12,584 bases of DNA from JAGXLC01 sp046545815. GTDB lineage: Bacteria; Bacteroidota; Bacteroidia; Bacteroidales; UBA12077. Positions 1 through 6,790 of this stretch are shown in pieces. The DNA is taken from positions 1 to 12,584 of the forward strand of contig JBKGZA010000088.1 of NCBI GenBank assembly GCA_046545815.1. The letters are read 5' to 3'. The number at the start of each line of letters is the position of its first letter. The first letter of the stretch is position 1. The position numbers and the translations under genes are program-made. The notes beneath the pieces were generated by a model that did not search any database, had not been told where the DNA came from, and saw only the letters and a list, made by a program, of their open reading frames with translations.

Positions 1-182
1 TTGTTGCCTTGAGCTATGACCATCAGAAGATTCTGACAAATTTTGCCAACTGCCTATTGCCTATTGCCAACTGACTTTCAAACTCTTTGTCAAACTCCTG
101 TCAAACAATCAATGACCATCAACTTGTCCGGCTTTCGACGGATGACAACTTAATGACTCTTTTATCCAATTGCCAACTTATT
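1..182. repeat. Non-coding tail after ispH with short degenerate repeats
   Basis: No credible gene is visible here. Bases 43-70 hold four tandem 7-bp units of the form YTGCCWA (TTGCCAA, CTGCCTA, TTGCCTA, TTGCCAA). Single related copies occur at 4-10 (TTGCCTT) and 170-176 (TTGCCAA). A second family of imperfect roughly 12-bp units around TCAAACTC follows at about 76-105. I see no stem followed by a T-run that would make a clear terminator for the leftward carotenoid operon ending at 183. The short open frame starting at 87 lies largely antisense to ispH and I treat it as spurious. Confidence 0.6.
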
Positions 183-1043
183 TCACAGTGCATCCAAAGT
201 TTCTTTCACCTGCTCCAGCAGCCAATGCGGTGTGGACGTGGCGCCGCATATCCCGACGGTTTCTTCTTCGTTGAACCATTCGCTGCGCACTTCTTTGGCG
301 GAAGAGACAAAATGGGCGCGGGGGTTTTGTTGTTTACAGATGTTATAGAGCACTTTTCCGTTGGAGGAGTGCTTGCCGGCTACGAATACAATTTTATCAT
401 GTGTCTGACAGAACCGCTCCAGCTCCTCCCTGCGGTTAGAAACCTGACGGCAGATCGAATCGCGTACCTTAACTTTTGTTCCCTGATTCTCTAAATAATC
501 GGCAGCATTGTAAAATTCACCGAGGCTCATCGTGGTTTGACTAAACAGGGTCAGCCGGTCGGGAAGGGCTTTATCGCGCAGCTCTTCCAGCGACTGAAAG
601 ACGACAGCCTGATTACCGGTCTGTCCGGTCAGTCCAATCACCTCGGGATGATTGTGCTTCCCGAAGATGAAGACATTTTCCCCGTTCTCGTGTGCCTTCC
701 TGATGTCACTTTGAAGTTTCAGGATGATCGGACAGGAAGCATCGAAGATCCGGTTATCGTGTTCCCGGACTTTGCTGTAACTTTCGGGAGGTTCTCCGTG
801 GGCACGGAACAGGATGTTTTTGTGTTTGAATTTTGGCAGATCTTTATAGCTGATGGTGGTCAGACCTTTCTTTTTTAACCGTTTCACCTCTTCTTCATTA
901 TGCACGATCTGCCCCACACAATAAACCTCCTCTCCCTGATTGAGCAGCGATTCTGCTTTCTTTATGGCTTTGACCACGCCAAAACAAAATCCCGATCGGT
1001 CATCTATTTCCGTTTTGAGCCTGAGCTTGCCTTTTCCGGTCAT
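183..1043 (-). CDS. ispH: 4-hydroxy-3-methylbut-2-enyl diphosphate reductase (IspH/LytB)
   Basis: IspH is the last enzyme of the MEP pathway. It uses a [4Fe-4S] cluster to reduce HMBPP to IPP and DMAPP, the building blocks for carotenoids and quinones; it is cytosolic. At 286 aa it is full length. The three expected cluster cysteines are present: C20 in SGFCFGV, C104 in DASCP and C198 in DSICRQVSNR. Substrate-pocket motifs are also visible: VHN (H48), RAHGEPP (H82), NHPEV (H132, E134) and QTTMS near 169-173. A further Cys266 in GICGATSTP is not a family ligand. The ATG at 1043 lies inside the end of the lycopene cyclase gene (44-nt overlap). No other Met precedes the first conserved motif, so the overlap looks real and suggests translational coupling. 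ispH is the last gene of the leftward crtI-crtB-crtY-ispH operon, which ties precursor supply to pigment synthesis. Confidence 0.96.
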   Translation of the reverse strand: MTGKGKLRLKTEIDDRSGFCFGVVKAIKKAESLLNQGEEVYCVGQIVHNEEEVKRLKKKGLTTISYKDLPKFKHKNILFRAHGEPPESYSKVREHDNRIFDASCPIILKLQSDIRKAHENGENVFIFGKHNHPEVIGLTGQTGNQAVVFQSLEELRDKALPDRLTLFSQTTMSLGEFYNAADYLENQGTKVKVRDSICRQVSNRREELERFCQTHDKIVFVAGKHSSNGKVLYNICKQQNPRAHFVSSAKEVRSEWFNEEETVGICGATSTPHWLLEQVKETLDAL

Positions 1044-1716
1044 ATTGCCTGAATATTTCGTACAGTGAAAAATTGATAAACAGCAAACTTAACAAATATA
1101 TCGAATCTTCTACGGGTATGCTGTAAATTCTTAAACTCAGATTTTCCTCATTGTTGTACAGTACAACCGGTAATTTTGTTAAAATGCCATTAACGATCAG
1201 AAAGGGAATCAATGATACCAGATAACCCTTGAAAAAACCGGAAAGGTGGGCGGCGATATGCTTTCTTTTGGCTATGATGAACAATATGATTGAGGCCAGA
1301 ACAAAGCTGACGAAGGTGTAGCTCAGATGTACGGTCAATATCCCTGTGATAAGCAGCAGTATGGCAAGGAATATCGTGATATGACGAATGTATTGGAAGG
1401 TGATTCTGCCTGTGAAGTATTTCATGGTTTCGTAAATGAAAAAACAGGCGTAGGGGACGATAAGGAAAAACATCCATTCTTCAACAGGAAGACCGAGAAT
1501 ATAGAGTCCTATGGTATGGTCGTGGCTGAATGACCATATATTATGTTTTTCAAAAATAACGTCCCATATAAGAAAGGGTATGGCCGTGACGATAATGGAC
1601 GGTATGATGTATTTCAAATTTTTATAAAAGCGCAGCCTGCTTTCAAAACTTTTTGCAAGGGGATAGGCTATTGTCCCGAGCAATAAAAGCAGATAGGTGA
1701 AATTTTTAAACTCCAT
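1000..1716 (-). CDS. crtY: Lycopene cyclase, fused CrtYc-CrtYd heterodimer type
   Basis: This 238-aa, very hydrophobic protein has about seven predicted membrane segments. It carries two copies of the PxE(E/D) signature, PVEEW at 77-81 and PVEDS at 201-205, one in each half. That is the layout of the CrtYc/CrtYd-type lycopene beta-cyclase as a single fused chain, common in Bacteroidota (in actinobacteria the halves are separate genes). It should cyclise one or both psi ends of lycopene to beta rings, giving gamma-carotene or beta-carotene. The downstream-pathway genes crtD and cruF nearby act on an open psi end, so at least part of the flux must be monocyclic. The start lies 2 nt after the crtB stop. 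The gene's 3' end overlaps ispH by 44 nt, so its hydrophilic C-terminal tail (about 225-238) is coded in DNA shared with ispH. Regiospecificity (mono versus bicyclic) cannot be read from the sequence. Confidence 0.9.
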   Translation of the reverse strand: MEFKNFTYLLLLLGTIAYPLAKSFESRLRFYKNLKYIIPSIIVTAIPFLIWDVIFEKHNIWSFSHDHTIGLYILGLPVEEWMFFLIVPYACFFIYETMKYFTGRITFQYIRHITIFLAILLLITGILTVHLSYTFVSFVLASIILFIIAKRKHIAAHLSGFFKGYLVSLIPFLIVNGILTKLPVVLYNNEENLSLRIYSIPVEDSIYLLSLLFINFSLYEIFRQYDRKRQAQAQNGNR

Positions 1717-1718
1717 GA

Positions 1719-2558
1719 TTAAAGCAGATTCATTGAATTGCGCATAAAAGCCTGAAAAAGAAGATATACCTTACGGCTGTTAGCAATCCGTATTCTTTCG
1801 TTCATGAGCATATTCGGCTCTGATTTTCTGATTTTCCGGAATAGCCTCTGGTAGTAAATGTATGCCAGGTAAACCCCAAAGCGTGCATTTTTATTGAGCA
1901 TCCGAATGCCTTTGTAGGCTTCTTCAAAATCCTGCACAATCTCCTGCTCAATGTTTTTTTTCACTTCGGCAGTAAATCCGTTGTTGTTGATGTCGGAAAA
2001 GTAAGTGCGGTTCCTCTCGGAATAGTCACTTTGAATGTCGCGCAGAAAGTTCACCTTCTGAAAGGCTTCTCCCAGCTTACGGGCATAGTACTTCATGGAT
2101 TCATATTTTTCCTCGTCGTTATGATAAAACACCCGCAGGCACATGAGGCCCACCACTTCAGCCGAACCGTAGATGTATTCTTTTACTTTCTCTTTCCCGT
2201 AATTGTGGTTATAAAGATCCATCCGCATGCTTTCCAGGAAGGCATCAATGTGCTCCTGTTCTATACCATACTGATTGACGACAGTCTGGAAACTGTGCAG
2301 GATTGGATTGGTGCTGATGCCCCTTTCGACCGCTTTGTAAGTTTCCTCTATGAATTCCTCCAGCATCTCTTTCTGAGGATAGTCGAAAAACGTATCCACG
2401 ATTTCGTCAGCATAACGTACATACCCGTAAATCGCAAAAATCGGATTGCGTATTTTACGGCTCAGCATTCTCACCCCAAGGGAGAAGGAGGTGCTGTAAT
2501 TTACTGTAGTTACCTTACTTAACTGCAAGTTGTTTTTTGTGTACAGCTCTGTGCTCAT
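1719..2558 (-). CDS. crtB: Phytoene synthase (CrtB)
   Basis: CrtB joins two GGPP molecules head to head through prephytoene diphosphate to give phytoene, the first committed carotenoid step. It is a peripheral membrane enzyme of the squalene/phytoene synthase fold. The 279-aa length is normal. The two Mg-diphosphate-binding aspartate motifs are seen: DEIVD at 51-55 and DIQSD at 174-178, the latter followed by ERNRTYF in place of the more usual GRxYLP-type motif. The N-terminal segment SKVTTVNYSTSFSLG matches the family start, which supports the ATG at 2558 although it lies 44 nt inside the end of crtI. The crtY start follows 2 nt after this stop. The related squalene/HpnC/HpnD branches are alternatives, but the flanking crtI and crtY make phytoene synthase by far the likeliest. 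Confidence 0.95.
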   Translation of the reverse strand: MSTELYTKNNLQLSKVTTVNYSTSFSLGVRMLSRKIRNPIFAIYGYVRYADEIVDTFFDYPQKEMLEEFIEETYKAVERGISTNPILHSFQTVVNQYGIEQEHIDAFLESMRMDLYNHNYGKEKVKEYIYGSAEVVGLMCLRVFYHNDEEKYESMKYYARKLGEAFQKVNFLRDIQSDYSERNRTYFSDINNNGFTAEVKKNIEQEIVQDFEEAYKGIRMLNKNARFGVYLAYIYYQRLFRKIRKSEPNMLMNERIRIANSRKVYLLFQAFMRNSMNLL

Positions 2559-4020
2559 AATTTATTCTTTTGGATACAAGTTGCGAACTGATAACAGCCA
2601 TTGGCAATCCCGTACCGGGAACCGTGGATGATCCCACGTAGTATACATTCTTAAATTTTTCATCCCTGTTGTTGGGCCGGAAGCCACCTACCTGGTTGAG
2701 GTCGTGGGCCAGGCCGAGACCGCTTCCTTTATACAGGTTGAACATGTTTTTCCAGCTCACCGGATCAAGGATGGTTTTTGACACCAGGTTGGCACTGATG
2801 TCATAACCGATCCTTTCCGAAAGGTCGTTGATGATGTTACCGGCTAGCTCTTCCCGGTCGCTCCAATCGGGTTTATACCGCAGGTCAGGTACCGGACAGA
2901 GAACAAACAGCGCTTCGTGTCCGGGTGGCGCGGTGTTTTCATTATGTCTGGAAGGTACGTTCAGGTAATAATAAGGCTTCTCCAGACTGATGCTGTTTTT
3001 AAATATCTTTCCGGCATATTCCTCAAAATTGTTCCCCAGAAAATAGTTGTGATGGTTGATGTTATCCAGCTTTCCTTTTATTCCGAAGTACATGGTGAAA
3101 GGAGCCAGGGTCCATTTTTTCCGGTCCAGCTTGTCTTCCCGGTATTGTTTGCGGTTGAATATCTTTCCCCTAAACCATGCGGCATCCGAGTTGACCACAA
3201 ATATATCCGCATCCCAGCGGTTGCCCCGGTGATCTATGAAACCCCTTACCTTGCCGTTTTCTGTATAATAATCTACAATCTCGGTGTTGTAATGGATGGA
3301 GATGTTCTGTTTTTGCATTTCATCCAGCAACCCTTCCACAATTTTGTACATACCGCCCTTTACATTGTAATAGCCGTCATGCTCCAGCTCAGTATAGGTC
3401 AGCATGCTGAAAACCGCCGGGGTATCGAAAGGAGTGGCACCAAGGAAAAATGCTACAAGCGAAAAAATCACTTTCACCTCGTAGGAGGTAAAGTATTTCT
3501 CCATTTCCTTCCACATGCTGCGAAACATTTTGGGGGCATTCCTGATGGGCACTTTGGTAAGCTGAAATAGATATTCCGGAAGGCTTCTGAAATTTTTCTT
3601 CACAATCCGATATTCCGTATCGTGATAAATGGTTCCTGCGCTTTTAAGAAATCTTCTCATTTTATCAGCAAATCCGGGCTCAACATCGCTGAATTCCTGA
3701 GCAAGTTTGTCGATATCTTTAAATATGGTATAAAATCTGTTGGAACCGGAAAAATTGACTTGATATAAAGGATCGAGCTCCACAAATTCAAAAGGCATAT
3801 CGATGTTCATGTAATCTATGAATTCCTTAAATTCATAGCTCATACTAAAAAAAGTGGGCGCCATATCAAAGGTAAACCCGTCTTTTTTCAGTTGATTTAA
3901 TCTGCCACCAGCTTGATGATATTTTTCTACCATTTCTACCTTATATCCGTCTTTGGCCAGTCTCAGGGCAGTAGTCAATCCTCCGAGACCTGAACCGATA
4001 ATAAGGACCTGTTTTTTCAT
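2515..4020 (-). CDS. crtI: Phytoene desaturase (CrtI family)
   Basis: CrtI is an FAD-dependent, membrane-associated desaturase that converts phytoene to lycopene. The 501-aa chain is full length. It starts with the dinucleotide-binding fold GSGLGG (residues 9-14) and the acidic residue E32 that ends the second strand. It finishes with the family's C-terminal FAD motif GSSTVPGTGLP at 463-473. The common FDxGPT motif after the Rossmann fold reads FDMAPT here (A54 in place of Gly), a feature I associate with Bacteroidota CrtI proteins. It is the first gene of the leftward operon; its last 14 or so codons overlap the start of crtB. It shares a 119-bp divergent promoter region with the crtD-like gene. 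The choice of CrtI for this copy and CrtD for the other rests on operon context (crtI with crtB and crtY) and on motif style. Confidence 0.92.
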   Translation of the reverse strand: MKKQVLIIGSGLGGLTTALRLAKDGYKVEMVEKYHQAGGRLNQLKKDGFTFDMAPTFFSMSYEFKEFIDYMNIDMPFEFVELDPLYQVNFSGSNRFYTIFKDIDKLAQEFSDVEPGFADKMRRFLKSAGTIYHDTEYRIVKKNFRSLPEYLFQLTKVPIRNAPKMFRSMWKEMEKYFTSYEVKVIFSLVAFFLGATPFDTPAVFSMLTYTELEHDGYYNVKGGMYKIVEGLLDEMQKQNISIHYNTEIVDYYTENGKVRGFIDHRGNRWDADIFVVNSDAAWFRGKIFNRKQYREDKLDRKKWTLAPFTMYFGIKGKLDNINHHNYFLGNNFEEYAGKIFKNSISLEKPYYYLNVPSRHNENTAPPGHEALFVLCPVPDLRYKPDWSDREELAGNIINDLSERIGYDISANLVSKTILDPVSWKNMFNLYKGSGLGLAHDLNQVGGFRPNNRDEKFKNVYYVGSSTVPGTGLPMAVISSQLVSKRINYEHRAVHKKQLAVK

Positions 4021-4139
4021 TTGTTATAATTTGCGTATTTTCGTATTAACAAGAATACAAATTTTTTGTTTAAATTGGAAATGATTTTTTTAAACAATTG
4101 CAATAAAAATTCTGATTATAAGTTATAAAAAAGTTTTAA
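4021..4139. promoter_or_regulatory. Divergent promoter region between the two carotenoid operons
   Basis: This AT-rich spacer must hold the promoters for leftward crtI and rightward crtD-cruF. It contains a perfect 9-bp inverted repeat, TTGTTTAAA at 4066-4074 and TTTAAACAA at 4089-4097, separated by 14 bp, so the two half-sites are centred 23 bp apart. An 8-bp palindrome ATTGCAAT overlaps its right edge at 4097-4104. On the minus strand TATTCTTG (4050-4057) matches the Bacteroidota -7 consensus TAnnTTTG at 5 of 6 defined bases, about 30 nt before the crtI ATG, but I see no good -33 partner. The repeat is a candidate operator for a shared regulator, for instance a MerR-type (LitR/CarH-like) light-responsive repressor as known for other carotenoid clusters. 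No regulator gene is in the window, so that identity is a guess. Confidence 0.5.
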
Positions 4140-5609
4140 ATGAAAAATCATGTCGGAATCATCGGAGCGGGGATAGCTGGAATGGCCTCTTCCATACGGC
4201 TTGCTTCGGAAGGATTTCGGGTTACTGTTCTCGAAAAAAATGAAAGCCCCGGGGGTAAAGTGGGTGAGTTTAGGGAAGACGGCTATCGTTTTGATACAGG
4301 CCCTACTGTATTTACCATGCCTGAACTGATTGAGGAGTTGTTTCATAAAGCCGGGAGGAATCCTTCTGAATATTTGTCTTACAGGTCTCTTGATCGAAGC
4401 TGCCTTTATTTTTATGAAGACGGGACCAGAATAAATGCTTATGCCAATGCGAAGCTTTTTGCAGATGAGTTGGCTGCAAAAACCGGCGAATCACCGGAAA
4501 ACATTCACCGGTTCCTCAGGAAAAGCAAAACCCTATACGATTTGACTGCTGATGTTTTCGTGTTCAATTGCATCCATGATCCCAAAAATTTGCTGAATAA
4601 GTCCAGTCTGAAGGCGTTGTTGAATATCCCCAGGATTGATGCCTTCAAAACCATGCACAAGGTGAACAGAAAGCAATTTAACAGTGAGAAAGTGGTACAG
4701 CTTTTTGACCGTTATGCCACCTATAATGGCTCGAGTCCTTATAAGGCGCCCGGGACTTTGAATATCATCCCTCATCTGGAGCATAATATTGGGGTATATT
4801 TCCCGGAGCGTGGAATGTACTCTATTGTTGAAGCACTGAAGAAGCTGGCAGAATCACTGGAGGTGGAGTTTAATTTTAATACGGAGGTTAAAGGAGTGAG
4901 AACCGGAGATGATGAAGTGGAGAAAGTGCTTACAGACAATGGAGAATATAAGTTTGATTATGTGGTGAATGATTCCGATGTGCATTACTTTTATTCCAAT
5001 TTATTGAAGAATCGGAAATTTCTGAAGAAATACCTCAAACACGAAAAATCTTCCTCAGCGGTCATATTTTTCTGGGGCGTGATGAATTGTTTCTCTGATC
5101 TTGATTTGCACAATATTTTATTTTCAGAAGATTATCACTCAGAGTTTGATCACTTGTTCAACAAGAAACTGATCTATAAAGATCCCACGGTATATATTTT
5201 TATCGGTTCGAAGGCTGTCCCCGATGATGCACCATTCGGCAAAGAAAACTGGTATGTAATGATCAATGCACCGGAAAATACGGGGCAGAACTGGTCGAAA
5301 CTGATCAAAAATGCAAGGAGGAACGTTGTGCTTAAAATCAACCGGATGCTGGGCATCAACATCGAACGCTTCATCGCCACTGAAAGGGTGATGTATCCGG
5401 GCACCATTGAAGAAAGCACCTCTTCCTGGCACGGGTCGCTATATGGGAACAGCTCGAACGGCATGTATGCCGCTTTCAACCGGCATCCGAACTTCAGCAG
5501 GAAATACAAAAATCTTTTCTTTACGGGCGGAAGTGTCCATCCCGGAGGTGGTATACCGCTTTGTCTGGCTTCCGCAAAAATCGTGGAGGATAAGATTAAA
5601 CAAAGATGA
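4140..5609 (+). CDS. crtD: CrtD-like carotenoid 3,4-desaturase (phytoene desaturase family)
   Basis: This second FAD-dependent desaturase has 489 aa. The N-terminal fold shows GAGIAG at 9-14, E32 and the FDTGPTVFT motif at 51-59. The C-terminal FAD motif is GGSVHPGGGIP at 463-473, a form typical of CrtD and related proteins rather than of the lycopene-forming CrtI. CrtD introduces a 3,4 (3',4') double bond next to the tertiary hydroxyl made by a 1,2-hydratase. Here it directly precedes a cruF-like hydratase gene and overlaps it by ATGA (5606-5609), which fits that sequence of reactions. It is transcribed away from crtI from a shared promoter region, and its start at 4140 is an ATG after a 119-bp AT-rich spacer. 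The alternative, a diapocarotenoid or other CrtI-family oxidase, is less likely given cruF. Family confidence is high, exact reaction moderate. Confidence 0.82.
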   Translation: MKNHVGIIGAGIAGMASSIRLASEGFRVTVLEKNESPGGKVGEFREDGYRFDTGPTVFTMPELIEELFHKAGRNPSEYLSYRSLDRSCLYFYEDGTRINAYANAKLFADELAAKTGESPENIHRFLRKSKTLYDLTADVFVFNCIHDPKNLLNKSSLKALLNIPRIDAFKTMHKVNRKQFNSEKVVQLFDRYATYNGSSPYKAPGTLNIIPHLEHNIGVYFPERGMYSIVEALKKLAESLEVEFNFNTEVKGVRTGDDEVEKVLTDNGEYKFDYVVNDSDVHYFYSNLLKNRKFLKKYLKHEKSSSAVIFFWGVMNCFSDLDLHNILFSEDYHSEFDHLFNKKLIYKDPTVYIFIGSKAVPDDAPFGKENWYVMINAPENTGQNWSKLIKNARRNVVLKINRMLGINIERFIATERVMYPGTIEESTSSWHGSLYGNSSNGMYAAFNRHPNFSRKYKNLFFTGGSVHPGGGIPLCLASAKIVEDKIKQR

Positions 5610-6247
5610 GCCGGATGGAGAAAAAACTCGTGTTTATGGCCAGGATCCTGTTATTCGTCATTTATGTTGTAGGAATAACAGGTATCAGCATTTCTTCATT
5701 GCGTGATGTTTATGTGGAATTAACGCCTTATACCCTGCTTATCAGTGCTCTGATCTTGTTTGCATTTCACACTAGATGGAATCTCCGGTTTATTGCGGCA
5801 ATCTTTGTGGTTGCCCTGGCAGGTTTCGGTGTGGAGTTACTCGGAGTGCAAACCGGCCTAATATTTGGTGAATATTCTTACGGTCCGGTGCTTGGGATAA
5901 AATTAGGGGAAGTGCCTTTGATGATTGCCCTGAATTGGGTGCTGCTGATCTATTGCAGTTATTTTATCGCCGAAAGGCTTTTCAGGGCTGCTTTGCCCAA
6001 ATTGGCTTCAGCCGCCGCCCTGATGGTTGGCATGGATGTTTTGATGGAACCTGTGGCTATGGCTTTGGATATGTGGAACTGGGAAGTTTCAGTTCCTCCA
6101 TTGCAGAATTATGCCGCCTGGTTTGTGATCTCATTTCTGTTTGCCGGTTTTTTTCAGTTGATGAAGGTAAAGGTGATGAACCCCTTGGCGGGATATTTGT
6201 TTTTCTTTCTGGCCATGTTTTTCGGTATATTGAATCTGACCTTGTGA
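5606..6247 (+). CDS. cruF: CruF-like carotenoid 1',2'-hydratase, membrane protein
   Basis: This 213-aa integral membrane protein has roughly six to seven hydrophobic segments. It carries motifs of the CruF/bisanhydrobacterioruberin hydratase family (formerly DUF422): GVELLGVQTGLIFGEYSYG at about 75-93, then LGEVPLMIALNW near 100-111, and DVLMEPVAMALDMWNW at 144-159 followed by PPLQNYAAWF. The family adds water across the C1',C2' double bond of an acyclic psi end, forming a tertiary hydroxyl. It lies in ATGA overlap with the upstream crtD-like desaturase, so the pair is probably translationally coupled and acts in sequence: hydration of gamma-carotene or lycopene, then 3',4'-desaturation. ATG at 5606 is chosen because of the overlap; a second ATG three codons later (5615) is possible. 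The gene ends cleanly with TGA at 6245-6247. Confidence 0.85.
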   Translation: MSRMEKKLVFMARILLFVIYVVGITGISISSLRDVYVELTPYTLLISALILFAFHTRWNLRFIAAIFVVALAGFGVELLGVQTGLIFGEYSYGPVLGIKLGEVPLMIALNWVLLIYCSYFIAERLFRAALPKLASAAALMVGMDVLMEPVAMALDMWNWEVSVPPLQNYAAWFVISFLFAGFFQLMKVKVMNPLAGYLFFFLAMFFGILNLTL

Positions 6248-6368
6248 AGGTGAAGGCTAAGGCGGAGAAAAGGGGAGAGGGGAGTATAGAGTCAGTAAGG
6301 AGCAGGCAATTAACTGATTCCGATGGTGAGGCTTCTGAAACCACAGTTTGGTTGAATTTTTCACTAAA
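6248..6368. other. Spacer between convergent cruF and the rarD remnant
   Basis: No gene is seen. Bases 6246-6294 are strongly purine-rich on the plus strand, with repeated AAGG and two GGGG runs; I see no clear hairpin terminator. This is the position where the missing C-terminal half of the leftward rarD gene would lie, but none of the three minus-strand frames reads like RarD, so that DNA appears deleted. Confidence 0.45.
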
Positions 6369-6766
6369 TCATGGTATGGTTTTAAGCGGATTGAGCTTTT
6401 CCTTGAGAAACAACAAACCCAAAAATACGCTTACCAGAGGATTGATAAAATATCCAAGGCTGGCATCCACAATATGACCTGTGGTAACGGCAAATATGAA
6501 TATCAACCAATTCACAGCAATCAATGCTGAAGTCAGATATAAGGTTTTTCGCTTCCGCATGTCCCTTAACAGATTGAAATAGGCCTTGCGCCGGGAGACC
6601 ATATTAAACAAAAGCAAAAATACAAAACCCCATAATATCCTGTGTGCTAAAATTTCAGGCGCAGGAACATGATCCAGCTGTTTCCAGTATATGGAAAGCA
6701 TACCCCAGATTACATATGCAGACAATGCAGAAAGGTGTTCCAGTATATAATCCTTTTTTTATCCAT
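6369..6766 (-). pseudogene. Decayed RarD-type EamA transporter gene, frameshifted and 3'-truncated
   Basis: The readable part resembles the first 115 or so residues of RarD-family EamA (drug/metabolite) transporters: LSAYVIWGMLSIYWK, VPAPEILAHRILWG, LIAVNWLIFIFAV and ASLGYFINPLVSVFLGLLF. The family is usually about 290-300 aa with ten membrane helices. Here the frame stops at 6369 just after KEKLNPLKTIP, so over half is missing. The likely ATG at 6764-6766 begins MDKK but runs into an A7 tract (plus-strand T7 at 6754-6760) that puts it out of frame with the rest. One extra A would give MDKKKDYILEHLSALSAY in frame, which fits the family N-terminus. Without it, only a TTG at 6725 starts the transporter frame. 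The ATG lies 24 nt after the cysQ stop, so this was probably the third gene of the permease-cysQ operon. A sequencing error could explain the A7 shift but not the lost C-terminus. Confidence 0.8.
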
Positions 6767-6790
6767 GAACTCCCAATGAGCCTGTATCAA

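Noticed and set aside
43..105. CRISPR-like array from the short tandem repeats
   Set aside because: Units are 7-12 bp, contiguous and without unique spacers, and no cas gene is present.
87..494. Plus-strand open frame of 135 codons at the left edge
   Set aside because: It runs mostly antisense to the well-supported ispH gene and shows no recognisable motif.
2917..3570. Plus-strand open frame of 217 codons inside crtI
   Set aside because: Fully antisense to crtI, which has clear FAD motifs; the composition reads like a shadow frame.
5935..6477. Plus-strand frame of 180 codons running from cruF into the spacer
   Set aside because: It is out of frame with the motif-bearing CruF protein and has no recognisable domain.
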